From Halichondria panicea (Eukaryota; Porifera; Demospongiae; Suberitida; Halichondriidae), in contig NC_087389.1 in assembly GCF_963675165.1 (NCBI RefSeq), forward strand, positions 3,842,830-3,906,829: a stretch of 64,000 nucleotides of DNA. Direction: 5' to 3'. The translations under genes and the position numbers were made by a program. Every line of letters starts with the position of its first letter. The stretch's first letter is position 1. Under the pieces are notes generated by a model. It was not told where the DNA came from. It saw nothing but the letters and a program-made list of their open reading frames with translations, and made no database searches. This document shows positions 12,401 to 25,029 of the stretch, in pieces.

Positions 12401-15400
12401 AGGAGACTGGGGGATAATAGGTAAATAGTAAGGTAAAAGAGAATGGACGAGTGCATCAGTCACGCTGTGATTTTTTTTGGCTTAGTTGAAAATAGGTAAA
12501 GATCACTTCGCATAAAAGCTAAATTCAGTACTAGATAATACCTCTAAGTTGCTAATGAGAAAAGTGAAGACTGTCTGAGACTGCTGGTTGAGGGCAGCTG
12601 CCATCTCCCTCTTACGCCCTGAGGTCATGCCAGACTCGTACCCGTGGATGTCCTCAGCCAGACGACGAAATATTAGCAACACCAGCTCCACCTGGGTGGA
12701 CTGGGAGGGGAGAGGTGTGACAGCATGCAAGGACTGTACTTGAAGTGGTGGCATAATAGTACGCCTAATAATTATACATATTGTATAAGTAGCGAGAAAC
12801 CATTGAAGTTAGACCAATATCGTATAGCGGGTAATTTTGGTCGACAAGCTGACTTCCTTTCCCCACGAAAACGTAAAGTGTGATTCACCGCAACGCAGTG
12901 CAGGCAATGCAATTTTTTACTTAAGAAAATCAGTGAAACGAATTTTTTACCCCATGAAAATTACCCGCTATACGGTACTTAAATGGAAGCTGTTAATTGG
13001 CTAAAACAAACTGTGTACATAATTTTAGTGTGCTAGTGTAACATCACATTTCTCCCCTACACCCATACACACAACAGAATCACTACAATTTCAGTGCATA
13101 AAGCAATAATTATATGAGTGTAAAGACTAAAGATTATCTTACCCCACACTTTGAGACAGTCCCCAAGTCAGTGATAAACGAATCCCATCTCTGCGGCCAC
13201 ATCTTTTTGGCTGTTTCCACGGTGACCCTAGCCAGAGCCTCCTTAACGAAAGTGGGCTCTTGATCATAAGGAAGGAGTTTCTGCAGCATGAAAGAGAAGG
13301 AGTTGTAGTGCAGTTGAGAAGCACTGACATGATATAATTAGAGTAAAACATCAGCTAGGACTGCATGGATACAACACACAATGTTGCAGGAGCGTAGCCA
13401 TCATTTTTTGAAGGGGACAAAAAGCGGTTGTAAAGTGACTGTTTACCAGCCGCGCAGCACCAAAAATGTTGACAGGAAGCCATGCTTCTTACTTATATAC
13501 CTAGTTGGGTGTGGCCCGATGTTCTATTTGCGCAGGCTAAGAACGAGAGCTAGTCTATAGATTTCGACCAGAATAGCTCACAGTTTAGAGACTACATGTA
13601 AATTGTTTTACTTGCCACTAGCTAGCTAACTGCAGCCATACTTGGACCTGTGGATTATCCCCATACTTGCAAGTCTTACTTACCCAGACATCCAATCAGT
13701 GGTTCAGCCATACATCTGAGTATCCCTTAAATTACCTGGGATCTTCCCCTAATGTGCATGCATGTATCCAAGTTACCTAGACCATCCGGCTTCCCGCATG
13801 GTCTGTCCATGCACCTATAGCCCTTGCGTCTGTACCAAAAGTTATCCAAACCATCCAGGATCTTCCTGGACTATTCTACCCTGACTACAGTAAGACAAGG
13901 AAGAAAAGGGGGTGCTCAGCTAGATAAAACTAGAGCACTAAAGTGCAAACCCTCAGCTGGTGACATGATAATACAGAAACCAGAGGAGTGATAATGATGC
14001 AGTGCATGTAGCATGTATGACTAGCACAGCAACTCAAGGAGCAATAAAACTAAACTAACAACTGAGACATGCACTGTGGACTGGGATCACAGCAAAGAAG
14101 CCTGGAGTCTTAGACTTAGAGAAGTATGGCTCCTGCCAGGCTGGAGAGTAGGATCCAGAGCTAGCTAAGAATCAGTCAACAGCAGCAACAACAACCAACC
14201 CAGGCCAGTCACAATTCTACTTTGACCCTATTCAATTGTTCCTGGTACGGATCACTTCAGCAGCAAATACATATACCGTATGGGTAGAAAATTTCGAGGG
14301 TGTAAATTTTCGTGCAATTCAATATTCTGTCTTATTTGGAAAATTTTGCGGGTAGTAAATTTCGTGGAGTTAGGGTGTGTCACTATCTCGCATGCGTAAA
14401 CAAAGCCTTTCGCGGGTTTTATATTTCGTGTTCTGCAGCCACCCACGAAAAACGCGAAATTAAAAACACCTCGAAATTTTCTACCCGTACGGTAGTCAAG
14501 GCCACGTGTAGCTATAGCTAGCTGCCAACATGCAAGTTCAAGCTTCTTAGCTTTTGCTCGACAAAGAAGCTTTAACATCAAAATCTGCCACTATTTAAAC
14601 CAAGATATTGTTGTATGAAGGCTATCCATGCTGTAAACGCAGTACTGTGGCATCCAGGTGAGTAGAAAAGCCCATCACAAACAAACAAACAAACAGACCA
14701 ACGGACTACTATACCCGTGGCCGCCCACGCGCGCCTCGGGTAATAACCTGAGGTGAGTATTAGAAATCCAGAAAAAAGGGGGGGATTTCCCCCTTTGCTA
14801 CGCCACTGTGTTGAATACATATAGATTTCAGCAAGCTATTCATTAGTACAACTGTTGATAAAGTATACATGTACAGTAGCCCCTCGTTAATCCGGTCGCT
14901 CTTGGGACTATGCAGTTTGGCCGCGTAAGCAAGGTGGCCAGAATTCAGAAAGTGGATAATTATATGCGTATAAAGTCCATTAAAAAATCTGGTTTATATA
15001 GGGCGATCAAAACTGACTAGTTTACGGGAATAGTGAGGTGACAACCTTTCAAGGCGAGTTTTGTGCAGTAGTGATCTAGCTAGCAATTGGTGCCAAACAA
15101 AACGGTTGGTATATTGTATCGAGGTGACCGTTCATAGGGGCGGATTAGCGAGAATCTACTATACTCACATTTGAGAGGAACTGAAGCAGGTTCAGTTGGA
15201 ACTCTCTGCCATCATCCAGACTCAAGCTCCTCCATCGATACCTAGAGAAGAGATACGGACGTATCAGTAATTAGAATATCAAGCTTAAATTAGATGGTAC
15301 GAAAAACTTCTGTATCATGTTCAACTGCTAATTAGAGTTGATGCAGTCTTTTGACAATAGAGCTGCCCGCTATTTTGTATCTTGCTTAGATAGTGGTGAC

Positions 15401-16371
15401 AACAGTTGGACTATACGAATGTAGAAGGTCTCTCTCTACTCATTGAGCATCCATCAACTCTCACTTTGTACAATATGAACACTCACTTAACAAAATGCTC
15501 CATGAGTTGCAATCCAAAGTGCCTGATGACAGGGACGTGCTCCTCGGACAGAATGAAGCCACACCTCAAACAGTACGGACTCTCATCTTTGAACTGCTCC
15601 ACTTTCTATAAAAACAAGAAATTAAAATTGACAGCTAAATGTATTTCAGTAATTCAGCAAAAGTGATACGCAAACAGGGACTTCAAACAAACAGTAGAAA
15701 TCAACAGAAATCAAGCATGAAATCCGATATCTTTCATGAAATCACAAAATCTCAAATGAAATCGTAACAGGACTAGGCAACCATGCCTTTTTTTAAAAGG
15801 GTGTGGTCTCCAGTGTAGGTGAAGATTACACCCTTTCTTCGAACCGCACTCATTGTCTCTATTGAGATGATTTTTGTGAAGAGATTGTCTCCTATCAGTG
15901 TGCAGTGAGCAGCTCTGAACGTTGAACGCGAACAATTAGCTAGAATCAGATGTCATTGTTCAATTACCACATCCCTAAAATGTCATGTTAACATTTACTA
16001 GGAGATTACTAGTAAGCTTACAACACTTTCATCATGACTTGTGCTAGTCATGTTACTTTGTGCACAATATTTGTGTAGAGCTATTGGTAGTTCGGCACTC
16101 TTCCGTTCTTATTCTTATTATTATAGATCTACTCTTTCTCCTAGTATTAAGCTAGATCATAGCCCTGGTTCCAGGCTAGATCTAGATCAGGGTCCATAGG
16201 CAATCTATCTAGATTAGGTCTTGGAAGCACAAAACCTACCTGACTACACTCTGCTCTCTCTGCCTGAATGGACGAGGGGTCCATGATCTTGTTGACACAG
16301 GATATGAGGTCTCGACACAGCAGCAACAAGGCATCCTGCTTCTCATGCTCAGAGGACCATTGGACAGCCAT
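9490..16371 (-). CDS. XPO5: Exportin-5, N-terminal 12 exons (partial)
   Basis: Karyopherin that, in animals, exports pre-miRNA and structured RNA with Ran-GTP. Minus-strand exons with GT-AG borders: 16240-16371, 15487-15605, 15169-15241, 13143-13280, 12542-12700, 12221-12406, 12049-12140, 11670-11772, 11190-11273, 10744-10907, 9741-9831, 9490-9612. Recognisable family segments include VIRHFGLQLMEH, ETAKKMWPQRWDSFI, TQVELVLLIFRRLAEDI, ACECLLPILSRK, EEQYVFLKRVCQVL and EYSRLDFDGADDFM. The start is the ATG of MAVQWSSEHEK; an in-frame ATG 13 codons upstream is possible. Phases agree at every junction except between the exons ending 11190 and starting 10907, which are one base out. About 488 of the usual roughly 1,200 codons are present; the rest must lie left of the window or be lost, since copy A follows. 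Confidence 0.85.
9975..10281. mobile_element. TAG...CTA MITE with 9-bp target duplication
   Basis: A 307-bp element whose first and last about 70 bases are near-perfect inverted repeats beginning TAGTCTCGAATACCAG. It is bracketed by GGGTGTCCA at 9,966-9,974 and 10,282-10,290. It sits in an exportin-5 intron and has no ORF. The 9-bp duplication points to a MULE-like (Mutator) superfamily. Confidence 0.9.
12819..12977. mobile_element. TACCGTATAGCGGG-type MITE
   Basis: Inverted ends matching CGTATAGCGGGTAATTTT and AAATTACCCGCTATACGGTA within an exportin-5 intron. Further copies, whole or partial, lie at 14,274, 37,694, 49,896 and 56,391. The ends are consistent with a TA target. Confidence 0.75.
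13387..14808. mobile_element. CAG...CTG element with 5-bp target duplication (hAT5-like), containing a nested MITE
   Basis: The left end is CAGGAGCGTAGCCATC and the right end GCTACGCCACTG, both flanked by TGTTG (13,382-13,386 and 14,809-14,813). The ends are only partly complementary. A second MITE with TACCGTATGGGTAGAAAATT ends is nested at 14,274-14,494. No transposase is visible. The element lies in an exportin-5 intron. The left boundary is less certain than in the other members of this group. Confidence 0.5.
14874..15161. mobile_element. Pogo/Tigger-like MITE
   Basis: The left end CAGTAGCCCCTCGTTAATCC follows TA, and the right end GGATTAGCGAGAATCTACTA precedes TA. The ends resemble the TCTCGNTAATCCG termini of pogo/Tigger elements. 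A related, less complete copy lies near 30,446-30,600 and a remnant near 55,135. Confidence 0.65.
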
Positions 16372-16448
16372 CTTCAACCTCGTGGTCTTGCAGCATTCAG
16401 CCCCTCCCACTTCCTAATTTTCAAGCATTCGCACTCTGTGGCATGCAC

Positions 16449-16469
16449 TAGCCTCGATTCCAGGCCGAT
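16449..16469. mobile_element. Solo TAGCCTCG terminal repeat at the left edge of copy B
   Basis: The 21 bases beginning TAGCCTCGATTCCAGGCC match the terminus of the element at 26,500 and of the palindrome at 59,083. Copy B starts at the next base. The nine bases before it (GGCATGCAC) do not recur beside the other ends. Confidence 0.75.
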
Positions 16470-16601
16470 ACGCTATGAAGTAACAATTATAGCCATAGAA
16501 AACGGGGTTCTATGAATATCTAATGTATCGTGATACTATTGTTACATTAATTGCTCATGATCACTATCGATAAACATGCAGTGATTTAGATGCTGTAGAA
16601 T

Positions 16602-18355
16602 TCAATCCACAAAGTTAGACAATGATGCAAATCTGTTCTGAGTAGGGATCGAATATTGTAATTGAACAGCATGGGCTTGGCGAACAGGTTCGACTGGTGC
16701 ATCCGGGAGAAGCTCTTTCGTTATTGCATTGTACATAATCCTCCCTTCTTCGTCAAGCATTGAGTAGAGAGGATTGGGTAAGTTCACGAAAAATTTTTGA
16801 AATACTGTTGCAGAGAACATACGACCCAGGCTTTTGTAGGTAAAAGGGCAGCCGAGGATCTGGTTGAAAGTATTGGCAAGGTGAAGCATGCATTCCCATT
16901 GAGCTAAGTAGTGGATCCGATCAAGAGCCTTCATTTGGTTACGGCAATCCTTAATTTCATCACTGCCTTTACAGAGACACTTTTGAAGGCAGAGAACTAG
17001 AGCCAAAATGAAAGCCTTGAATCGATGGTCCACACTTGAGTGAATAGCCATCAGCCAACACCGGCTTGCAACTACTGATAATTTCAGATCCTCAGAGACA
17101 TTCTCCAATTCCGCTGAAATTTGTTCGCACTGAAATACACGTAAAACGATGTCTCTTCGTTTTATTTTGGGCATATCAGGAATATTCAACAGATTGTGTG
17201 ATCCAAGAATCTCTAAATGCTTCTCATTGAGTGAGGAGGAAATTTTTCGTTCTTCTAATTTACACAGCGATTTTTGCCTGACCCCCACAATAATTTCAGG
17301 GATACTGCCACTTTCATAGCAACTAATGAGAGCACCAATAACATACAGAAGGACCGAATTGGTCACTTTCCAAGCAGACTCTCTCTTCATATCTTCAACA
17401 ACTAGTAGATAATTCCAGATTTGCTCCCCTCCAGAATATGGCCTACCAAGAAATGCATTACATTGCGCGAAAACTCTCCTCTTTTGAAACGAGATACAAT
17501 CCACTGAGGGACTGATGTACTAAATGCTGAGTGTTGAGACAGGTCTTCAAATGAACGAGGGACAACTTCATAAAACTTGTGATCACTAGCGAGTTCTGCT
17601 TGATAATCATCAATGTTTAAAGAGGAGGTACTAAGCTTTTCAACTATTAACTCTACTTTAGACTCTCGATCAATTCCTAGCTCAGGTAGTGCATGGCGAC
17701 CGTGAAAGTCGTTGCCAAGACAGAATGGCAGGAACAAGCGGATTTGAGGGTGGCTAAAGTTGCACGTTTGATCGAATTTCCGACAGTCAAAGTACCTCAC
17801 CTCTCTTTTAAGGTCTTCTAAATTGTCGGGCATGAGGATCAATCCGTGATCTATGTTAAAAATGAAAAAATCTGAGTCATAACCTAAGACGGGACAGCCA
17901 ACATGATTTGCAAGTGACACCACATCTCGATCAGCTTCACCATCGGCAACAAAGAACCTAGCCCCAATAGTTTTACGAACAGCATCGACAAACACAATTT
18001 TTGCCAGATTAGGAACAATCATCTCGTTCTTTTTCAGCTGTTCAATCTGAGATTCAGCCCTACTCAACATCCTAAGCCGCTGTAAAACTCGATCGTCACT
18101 AGTCGCTGCCTTTTCATTTTCATAATCAATACCATCGACTACCACATAGGCCTCGATTCCGATAGATTTTAGCATTGTAAAGAAATTTACAACTTTCTCA
18201 TAAAACTCATAATAATCACCCCATCCAATTCCACAAAACAATTTATAGGGCAAGCTAAATCCATCAATGACAATCCTACTGGAAACTTTTCTCAGGGCTA
18301 CAGACTCGAAGTGCCCCATCTCTTTCATGTAGGCGGTTAAGGTCCGAATTCCCAT
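16602..18355 (-). pseudogene. Frameshifted asteroid-like nuclease (cassette gene 1, copy B)
   Basis: Counterpart of the intact gene at 143-1,897, starting MGIRTL at 18,355. A single T is missing near 17,419 (GATTTGCTCCC against GATTTTGCTCCC in copy A). This splits the frame after about residue 310, within the SKIWNYLLVVED region. The N-terminal XPG part keeps all acidic active-site positions, so a truncated nuclease domain could still be made. Apart from that base and a few substitutions the copies agree. Confidence 0.85.
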
Positions 18356-18657
18356 GATCAACAATCGATACAGCAATTAAGTTCACAAAAACTTCCTGTC
18401 AGTGAATTATCTTGGCCCACAATACACTACTTGAACACAGTCAGTTTTTGTATAGCTGTAGATCTAATGCACCATTAGCTGTGATCGCCAAAGCAGCAGT
18501 GAAATGAAACTAAATTCACTGACCGATAATTATAATACAAAACTGGCTACTACCTATACGGGGAAAAACAATCCCTGAAATTTTGAAAACCACCATATAA
18601 GTACTTATATAATAGTATTTGTTCGTTATATAAAAGAGCATTCTTAGAGGCCGTGAC

Positions 18658-19612
18658 ATGCAATAAAATAACACAAATGGTCATACGATCATATGACATA
18701 TTAAAGCATCCACCCACACCGATTGTAAGGTTTGTCTTGTGACAGCTGGTGTCTTATTACAACAAATACCCATTGTAAGGTTTGTCTTGTGACAGCTGGT
18801 GTCTTATTACAACAAATACCAGAGTATCCAAATTTGAATAAATTTGTGTCAAGCTTCAGTTGAGGGGATTAGTAAAATGTGTACTTAATTTTCCACTCTC
18901 TCTTCCATAGGCAACTTACTGTCACCTTGTTGACTGAGTATACAAGGAATAAAACATGGATGGCATGGATCATGATGACAGCATGTAAATATCAGAAATA
19001 GAGCTCGAGAAAGAGTCAGCCAAATATTTAAGTATACAAGAAAACTTATAAAATAGTTACTATATATAATTATAGAGTCACCAACCTTAGCATTGTCTAG
19101 ATTCCCCTCTACCAAATCATCGGACATTATGATGGGTACATTCAATGATGTGTGGATGATTCTGTTGTATACTGTCACCTAGGTGGATGAACAACAGATG
19201 CTGAGTGCATAGTAGTGTTGTATGAACATTATGGACTAGTTGGACAATACACCCAGATGTACAACTCGATCAAGTGTACTCATTTTCATTGTTTAATAGC
19301 TATAACGTTCTCAGAACAATCAGAGGTGAAAATGCATGCTTTACACTTCACATTAAGAACAACTCACCACTTGAGGAGCTCAGCATTAGTGTTCCAGTTC
19401 AACACTCGAGGAATGCGACCAGACCCTCCCACTCTATGTACAACATGGAACTCCGACTGCACTCTGCATGCATGCGTATATAATACAATACTCACATTAA
19501 CATTGTGCACATTTCAAGATGTCTTGACCAAAGTCTAGAGCTTATAAGCATTACCAGGTCTGAGGAGTGCATTCTTACAGCTAGGTTCTGGGAAATCATG
19601 CATAAGGTCAAA
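18658..19612. other. 955-bp block present only in copy B
   Basis: Absent from copy A between its positions 2,197 and 2,215. It holds a perfect 50-bp tandem duplication (18,721-18,820). On the minus strand it also holds two exon-like pieces: about 19,368-19,431 (GRIPRVLNWNTNAELLK with a GTGAGT donor) and about 19,085-19,180 (VTVYNRIIHTSLNVPIIMSD after a CCTAG acceptor). I do not recognise the protein, and the two pieces do not join in phase. It may be a captured gene fragment or a host segment lost from copy A. Confidence 0.55.
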
Positions 19613-20387
19613 ATCAGCAATAGACTACTGTAGAAACACATCATTCTTGGAAGTGTGAATACCATTTAATAGTACCCACACCACAAAAAAGCCCATTGAC
19701 TTCAAAGGAGACAGCCTGACAAAGTCTTACTGAAAAATGGGAGTCAAAAAGCTGAGCACCTATAATTCTACAAGTTAATTTATTCTACTACCTTCAAAAC
19801 CTCCTTCAAAACCAACGAACTGTCTCGAGAAGCTCAACGATTGTATGATTCTGTGTCTGTGTAATATTAGATCCACCCTTAACCCGTTACAAACTTAACT
19901 TCAATTGTTCATGTAGAAATTTCTTCTGTTCAGCTACAACCGTATATATACAACCCCTTTTCGAATTACGAATCTACAGATGTATAGAATGCTAATTGAT
20001 ACAGTCATGCAATGCTACTTTGTTTCTTTCAATACTTTATTGTTATGTGTTGGCTGGACCATAATTTGCCATTTTTTGGCCTTGGACCATGGGCTATAAT
20101 CCGTGGTAAGGCAAAATTGCTATCCCTCAAATAGGTGATACCATTGAAAGGTGGCAATGAAGACATTTACTTTTGAAATACACTCGAGGCAGGACAGAGT
20201 GAAATTTAGTAATAGGCATACCAATAGCCTGAATTATATGCAGCTTAGTGTCTAAAGAAATTCAAGCTTCATGAAAATTAATGCGTTTGTTTAGGCAAAA
20301 TCACATTTTTACCCTATTTCCGTGTATCAAATGTGTGCCGTGACAGTATCATTTGCTGATACACAAAGATTAATACACAGTCATGTA

Positions 20388-21034
20388 CAGTGCATGCATC
20401 CAGTAGAATACCACAAATGTGTGAGTATAGTTGTACTTAAATGTATCTTAACTAAGAAATTGCACTGATACCATTGTGTAGGTGAATGAATATAAAGCTT
20501 ATTCAAAAATATTTCCCCAAAAGTTGTTAGTTGTTATTGTGAGAAATCAAAAACGGCGTGATTGTAAAAAAAATGTGTGTAACATTAATTATCTCTGGAA
20601 CTAAAGTATTTTGGGACAATTTTTTCTTATTAAAAGTTAGAAAATTTATTTAAGCTTAATAATGTTTGGACCCTAGCCGTAAGATCTTCTTCAAATCTCT
20701 CCCTAACCGAAACGGAAAACTAGCAATTTTGAGCACTGCAAAGGATGTGTAGACATGTACGCAACATTGAACCTTTTACATAATTATAGCCAAACTATCT
20801 ATAGATGTTGTGAAAGTTCCAAAACGTAGCCGGAAACCATTGGCCTTTTCTCTCCCTGTCTGATTACCCAATAACAATTGTTTACTCAACCTTAATACAT
20901 TTTTGGATACCCTGTAGCTTATCATTCACCTATACACATGCACTGGTATCAGCACATTTTCTTAGAATGGTTAGATATTTACATTTAACTACTCACATAT
21001 TTGTGGTATATAGTTTATAGGATTGAATGCACTG
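20388..21034. mobile_element. Mariner/Tc1-like MITE, cassette copy B
   Basis: Same insertion as at 2,964-3,606, carried along by the duplication, with TA at the left and a one-base change at the right TA. Confidence 0.8.
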
Positions 21035-21129
21035 TTACACAATACACATTTTTTGGTTTTACTTTCACAACAGTCTCAGTCTTCTTACTAGGTATAGTCT
21101 TGGGAGCAGCATAGGTTTAACAAACAGGT

Positions 21130-22472
21130 TCAACTTGTGAGGAGAAGTTCTTTCGTTATCGCTTCGTACATACAAGCACCTTCGAAGTCAAACCTTGTAT
21201 GAACGCCTGGACCGCTGACAAAAAAGCTTTGAAATAGTGTTCCTGAGAACATTTGGCCCAGACTAGTGTAAGTAAATGGATAGTTCAGAATTTGATTGAA
21301 TGAATTTGCAAGGTGGAGCATGCATTTCCACTGTGCTAAATAGTGGATCCGGCGAAGGCGAGCCATTGAGGGTTCTTGGTAATGTCCCGCTTCATCAATC
21401 TGTCAAGCTCCCCTACACGTTTGAAAGCAAAAAACTATAGTGCTGAAATGAAAGCCCCAAAATTATAATCAACATTGTAAAATTTTCAGCCAGCATCGGC
21501 TTGCAATTACCGCTAACTTCAGCTTTTCCCAAAGTCTTTGAAACCGATTTGCAGTGAAATACACGTAAAATAATTTTCTCTCTATCTAGTAGGGGCATAT
21601 CAGAGATAGTTTGTAGGTCATGTGACCTGAGTATACTTAAATGCTTTAACGAGATCTAGAGGTTGATTTCATTGTCCACAGGTGAACACAAGCAGTCCTG
21701 CCGACTTTTCACAACAATGCTGGGGATCCCGTCCCTTTGATAGCAACTAAGCAGAGCACCAATAAAATACAGAAGGACGGAATCAGTTAATTTCCAAGCA
21801 GATTCTAATTTTAAATCTTCAACCACTAATATATACTTTCAGATTTGTTTCCCCTCTAGAAGATCCACGGCCAAGAAATGCATTGCGGTATGAGAAAATT
21901 CTCCTCTCTTGAAACGAGATACAATCCACTAAGGGACTGATGTACTAAACGCTGAGTGTTGAGACATGTATTCAAAAGAACGGGGAACAACTTCATAGAA
22001 CTTACGATCACTAGCGAGCTCTGCTTGATAATCATCAACGTTTAAAGAGAGTAAGTTTTTTAAATACTAGCTCTACTTAGAGCATCTTGATCTATTCCTA
22101 GCTCAGGTAGTGCATGGCGACCGTGAAAGTCATTTCCAAGACAGTACAGTATATATATAAGAAGAGGCAGATTTTCGGGTGGCTAAAGGTGAACTTTTGA
22201 TCAAATTTTCGACAGTCAAAATACTTTATTTAACGGGCATGACTATGATCAATAGAAAAAATCCGAGTCCAAACCTAAGCCAAGATGATTTGCAAGTGAC
22301 ACCACATCTCGATCAGCTGTTTCACGGACAGCATCAACAATTTAAACACTACTTTTGCCAGAGTAGGTACAATCACCTCGTTCTTTTTAAGCCGTTCAAT
22401 CTGAGATTCGACCTTACTCAACGCCTTAAGCCGCTGTAAAACTCGATTGTTACTAGTTGCTGCTCTGTACAA
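21130..22472 (-). pseudogene. Decayed asteroid-like nuclease (cassette pseudogene, copy B)
   Basis: Twin of the pseudogene at 3,701-5,060, with the same order of fragments and the same main stops. The N-terminal linker fragment is in one frame at 22,275-22,472 and the C-terminal RIHYLAQWKCMLHLAN block is at 21,130-21,366. Confidence 0.8.
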
Positions 22473-22726
22473 AAATTAAGACAGTATTCATCACCTCTGA
22501 AGCAGAATCTTTAGTCACATCTTTGATGGCTAACAATTGTAAATTAAAACTATCTGGCACAATAAATACACAATGGACGCTGAATAAGGAAAAGAGGCAA
22601 AATAACAAGACAATGTATGTCTATAAGGTTCTATAAACCTAAGTTTATTCATTACTACACATCAGGTGACTATTTCGGATAACATAAAATTAATTGTTAA
22701 TACACATTTATTATATTAACATCGAA

Positions 22727-24460
22727 ATGGGAGTACCCAAATTGAAAAAGTTTGTGTCCAGTAGCAAAGGATGGGACACAATACAAGTGTCAGGTGAAGT
22801 AGTCATCGATGGCAACTCACTCTGCTATAATCTGAACAAACAGCATGAGTGGAAGTTTGGAGGTGATTACAAAGAGTTCTATGAAACGGTTACAGTGTAC
22901 ATTCGAGAGCTCAAGGCATTAGGAATAGAGCCGTACATTGTGGTGGATGGTATGGATCACGATAACAGCAAGTATCAGACGTACATAGCGAGAAACGAAG
23001 AGCGTATCAACGGAATTGCTATCAGCCAATCCCTAGGCACAGCACCACACAACATTGTTCGTCCACTGTTTATACATACTGTGTTTCTTGATGCACTGAG
23101 AGACTTGAAGACAAAATTCTTCATAGCAGACGGAGAGGCAGATCGAGATATTGCATCCCTTGCCAATAGTTTATCTTGCCCTGTTATCAGTGAAGATTCA
23201 GACTTCTTCATTTTCAACATTGAAGCTGGCTACATACCATTGACAGGTGGTGACCAACAAACACTAATTGATTTTCAAAAGCCAGTCAAACGATTTCAGT
23301 ATAAAGAATTCGATAAAAGCTTAAAACTGAACGAAGAACAGCGGCTGTTCTTTCCTTTTATCCTAGGCAATGACTTCCATAAGGGTGTTTCACGGTCCTC
23401 ACTGCAATTAACCTCACGCACACCACTCCGCGACATCTCAAGAAAACTAGCAATGCTAGATTTCAGCAATGCAACTTTGACACAATTTGTTTGTCCAAAC
23501 CCCACAAGCCAGATGGAAAATATCAAATTGTACTACAGAGGGACAGCTCAATCATTTGATGACCTTGCATCCACCAGTTCACTTCTGGAGTTGTATCCAC
23601 ACACCCCAGAGTGGATCATGCAGGAGTACAAGAATGGTAGGTTCATGGCTCCAATAATGAGTCTTGCAACTTGCCCTACTATGAAGCGGTGGCGACACAC
23701 CATAGTGGTTGAAGATTTCAGCCAACAAAGCGCGTGGAAGGTTACAAAAATTGGAAGAAAATTCATCATTGGGGCTTTACTTGGTGACCAAGCAAACAAG
23801 CATCAGATAGTGACAACCGAAATTAAGCCACCATCACCTGACAACTCAAAACTTGCATTGGTGGACACCAAAGTCATCTTAGCTCCAAAGCACACCAAAA
23901 TTCTACCTGTGCCACTAAAAGATGTTCCACAAATGCCAGTCACCGTTCGCAAGGAGATAATGTATCGTGTGTTTCACTATACCGAGCCTGCTGAGTCGGA
24001 CATTCCTGAGGGGCTACAGTTAGCCATGATCGCAGGGCGCTGCTGGGTACGTAATGTAGCTTGCGACAATACACACCTGATTCAGTCACTCGTATGCTGT
24101 ATTCTAACCTGCTACGGCCATTTTCAAATGATTGATCGAAAAGACGAATGTAAGTTAGCTCAACATGAGATTCTGTTTTTTCTACACTCCTATGCTCAGT
24201 GGCAGTGTCTACTACATCACGTTATCGCGTTTAACCAAGTTCTAAGCCACCCCTTTCCATACACAAGCCCTGCTAGGCTATTCTCTTCAAGTTTACTTCT
24301 ACACTTCTACCAGCAGACCTCACAGGTCCTACAAGAAAAGATGGACACATTGGCAACGAGTATGCTACAAATAATTACAGAGAGCAAGTATTCTACTGAA
24401 AGTTTGAAAAATATTGAACTAGAGCCTTCGCAGACAAAGAAACGTCGCACTACATACTGA
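22727..24460 (+). CDS. Asteroid-like XPG/FEN1-family nuclease (cassette gene 2, copy B)
   Basis: Intact 577-residue twin of the gene at 5,297, starting MGVPKL. All seven acidic active-site residues (D28, D74, E137, D139, D157, D159, D216) are retained. Visible amino-acid differences from copy A are scattered and mostly conservative, for example R to H, Q or L and G to E. Both copies being open over 1.7 kb while neighbouring pseudogenes decay suggests the protein is, or recently was, under selection; that is inference. Confidence 0.85.
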   Translation: MGVPKLKKFVSSSKGWDTIQVSGEVVIDGNSLCYNLNKQHEWKFGGDYKEFYETVTVYIRELKALGIEPYIVVDGMDHDNSKYQTYIARNEERINGIAISQSLGTAPHNIVRPLFIHTVFLDALRDLKTKFFIADGEADRDIASLANSLSCPVISEDSDFFIFNIEAGYIPLTGGDQQTLIDFQKPVKRFQYKEFDKSLKLNEEQRLFFPFILGNDFHKGVSRSSLQLTSRTPLRDISRKLAMLDFSNATLTQFVCPNPTSQMENIKLYYRGTAQSFDDLASTSSLLELYPHTPEWIMQEYKNGRFMAPIMSLATCPTMKRWRHTIVVEDFSQQSAWKVTKIGRKFIIGALLGDQANKHQIVTTEIKPPSPDNSKLALVDTKVILAPKHTKILPVPLKDVPQMPVTVRKEIMYRVFHYTEPAESDIPEGLQLAMIAGRCWVRNVACDNTHLIQSLVCCILTCYGHFQMIDRKDECKLAQHEILFFLHSYAQWQCLLHHVIAFNQVLSHPFPYTSPARLFSSSLLLHFYQQTSQVLQEKMDTLATSMLQIITESKYSTESLKNIELEPSQTKKRRTTY

Positions 24461-25029
24461 ACTATAAGTATATACCGTAAGGTGACAGATATAATAATAT
24501 AATAATTATATAGTTTAATATTAAATGCGACTTTAGAGTTTTATACTGACCATTTTTCAAATTATCCGTGAATTCAAATTTTACAGTTTCCTCTCATTTG
24601 CTAACATCACATGCAGTAAATGTTAATAAATTTATAGAGTGCACATAATATGCAATAGTGTACATCGAAATTTTAATTGAAATACATTGAAGATCATAAA
24701 TGCACTAAAAACATAGTGATTCAGTATCGTTATGCATACAAGCAACGAAGTCACGCCACAGTGAAAGCAAATTAAGATCGATACAATCCATGCACAATTG
24801 AAATGCAAAAAATCGGTCACAACGATTAAAGTGTTTATGTGGTAATATTTCTCTTCACCACCAGCTCCAAGCCTAGAGTCAAAATGCAAGCTTCCACAAT
24901 TACGCCATCATGCACAAACCTGTTAATATACAGCATTTTATTAGACATCTGTTCATCTCCTTCGGGAAAATGTATTCCGACTCAATGCATGGTCATATAT
25001 GAACAGAGCCATATATTATGCCAACAGAA

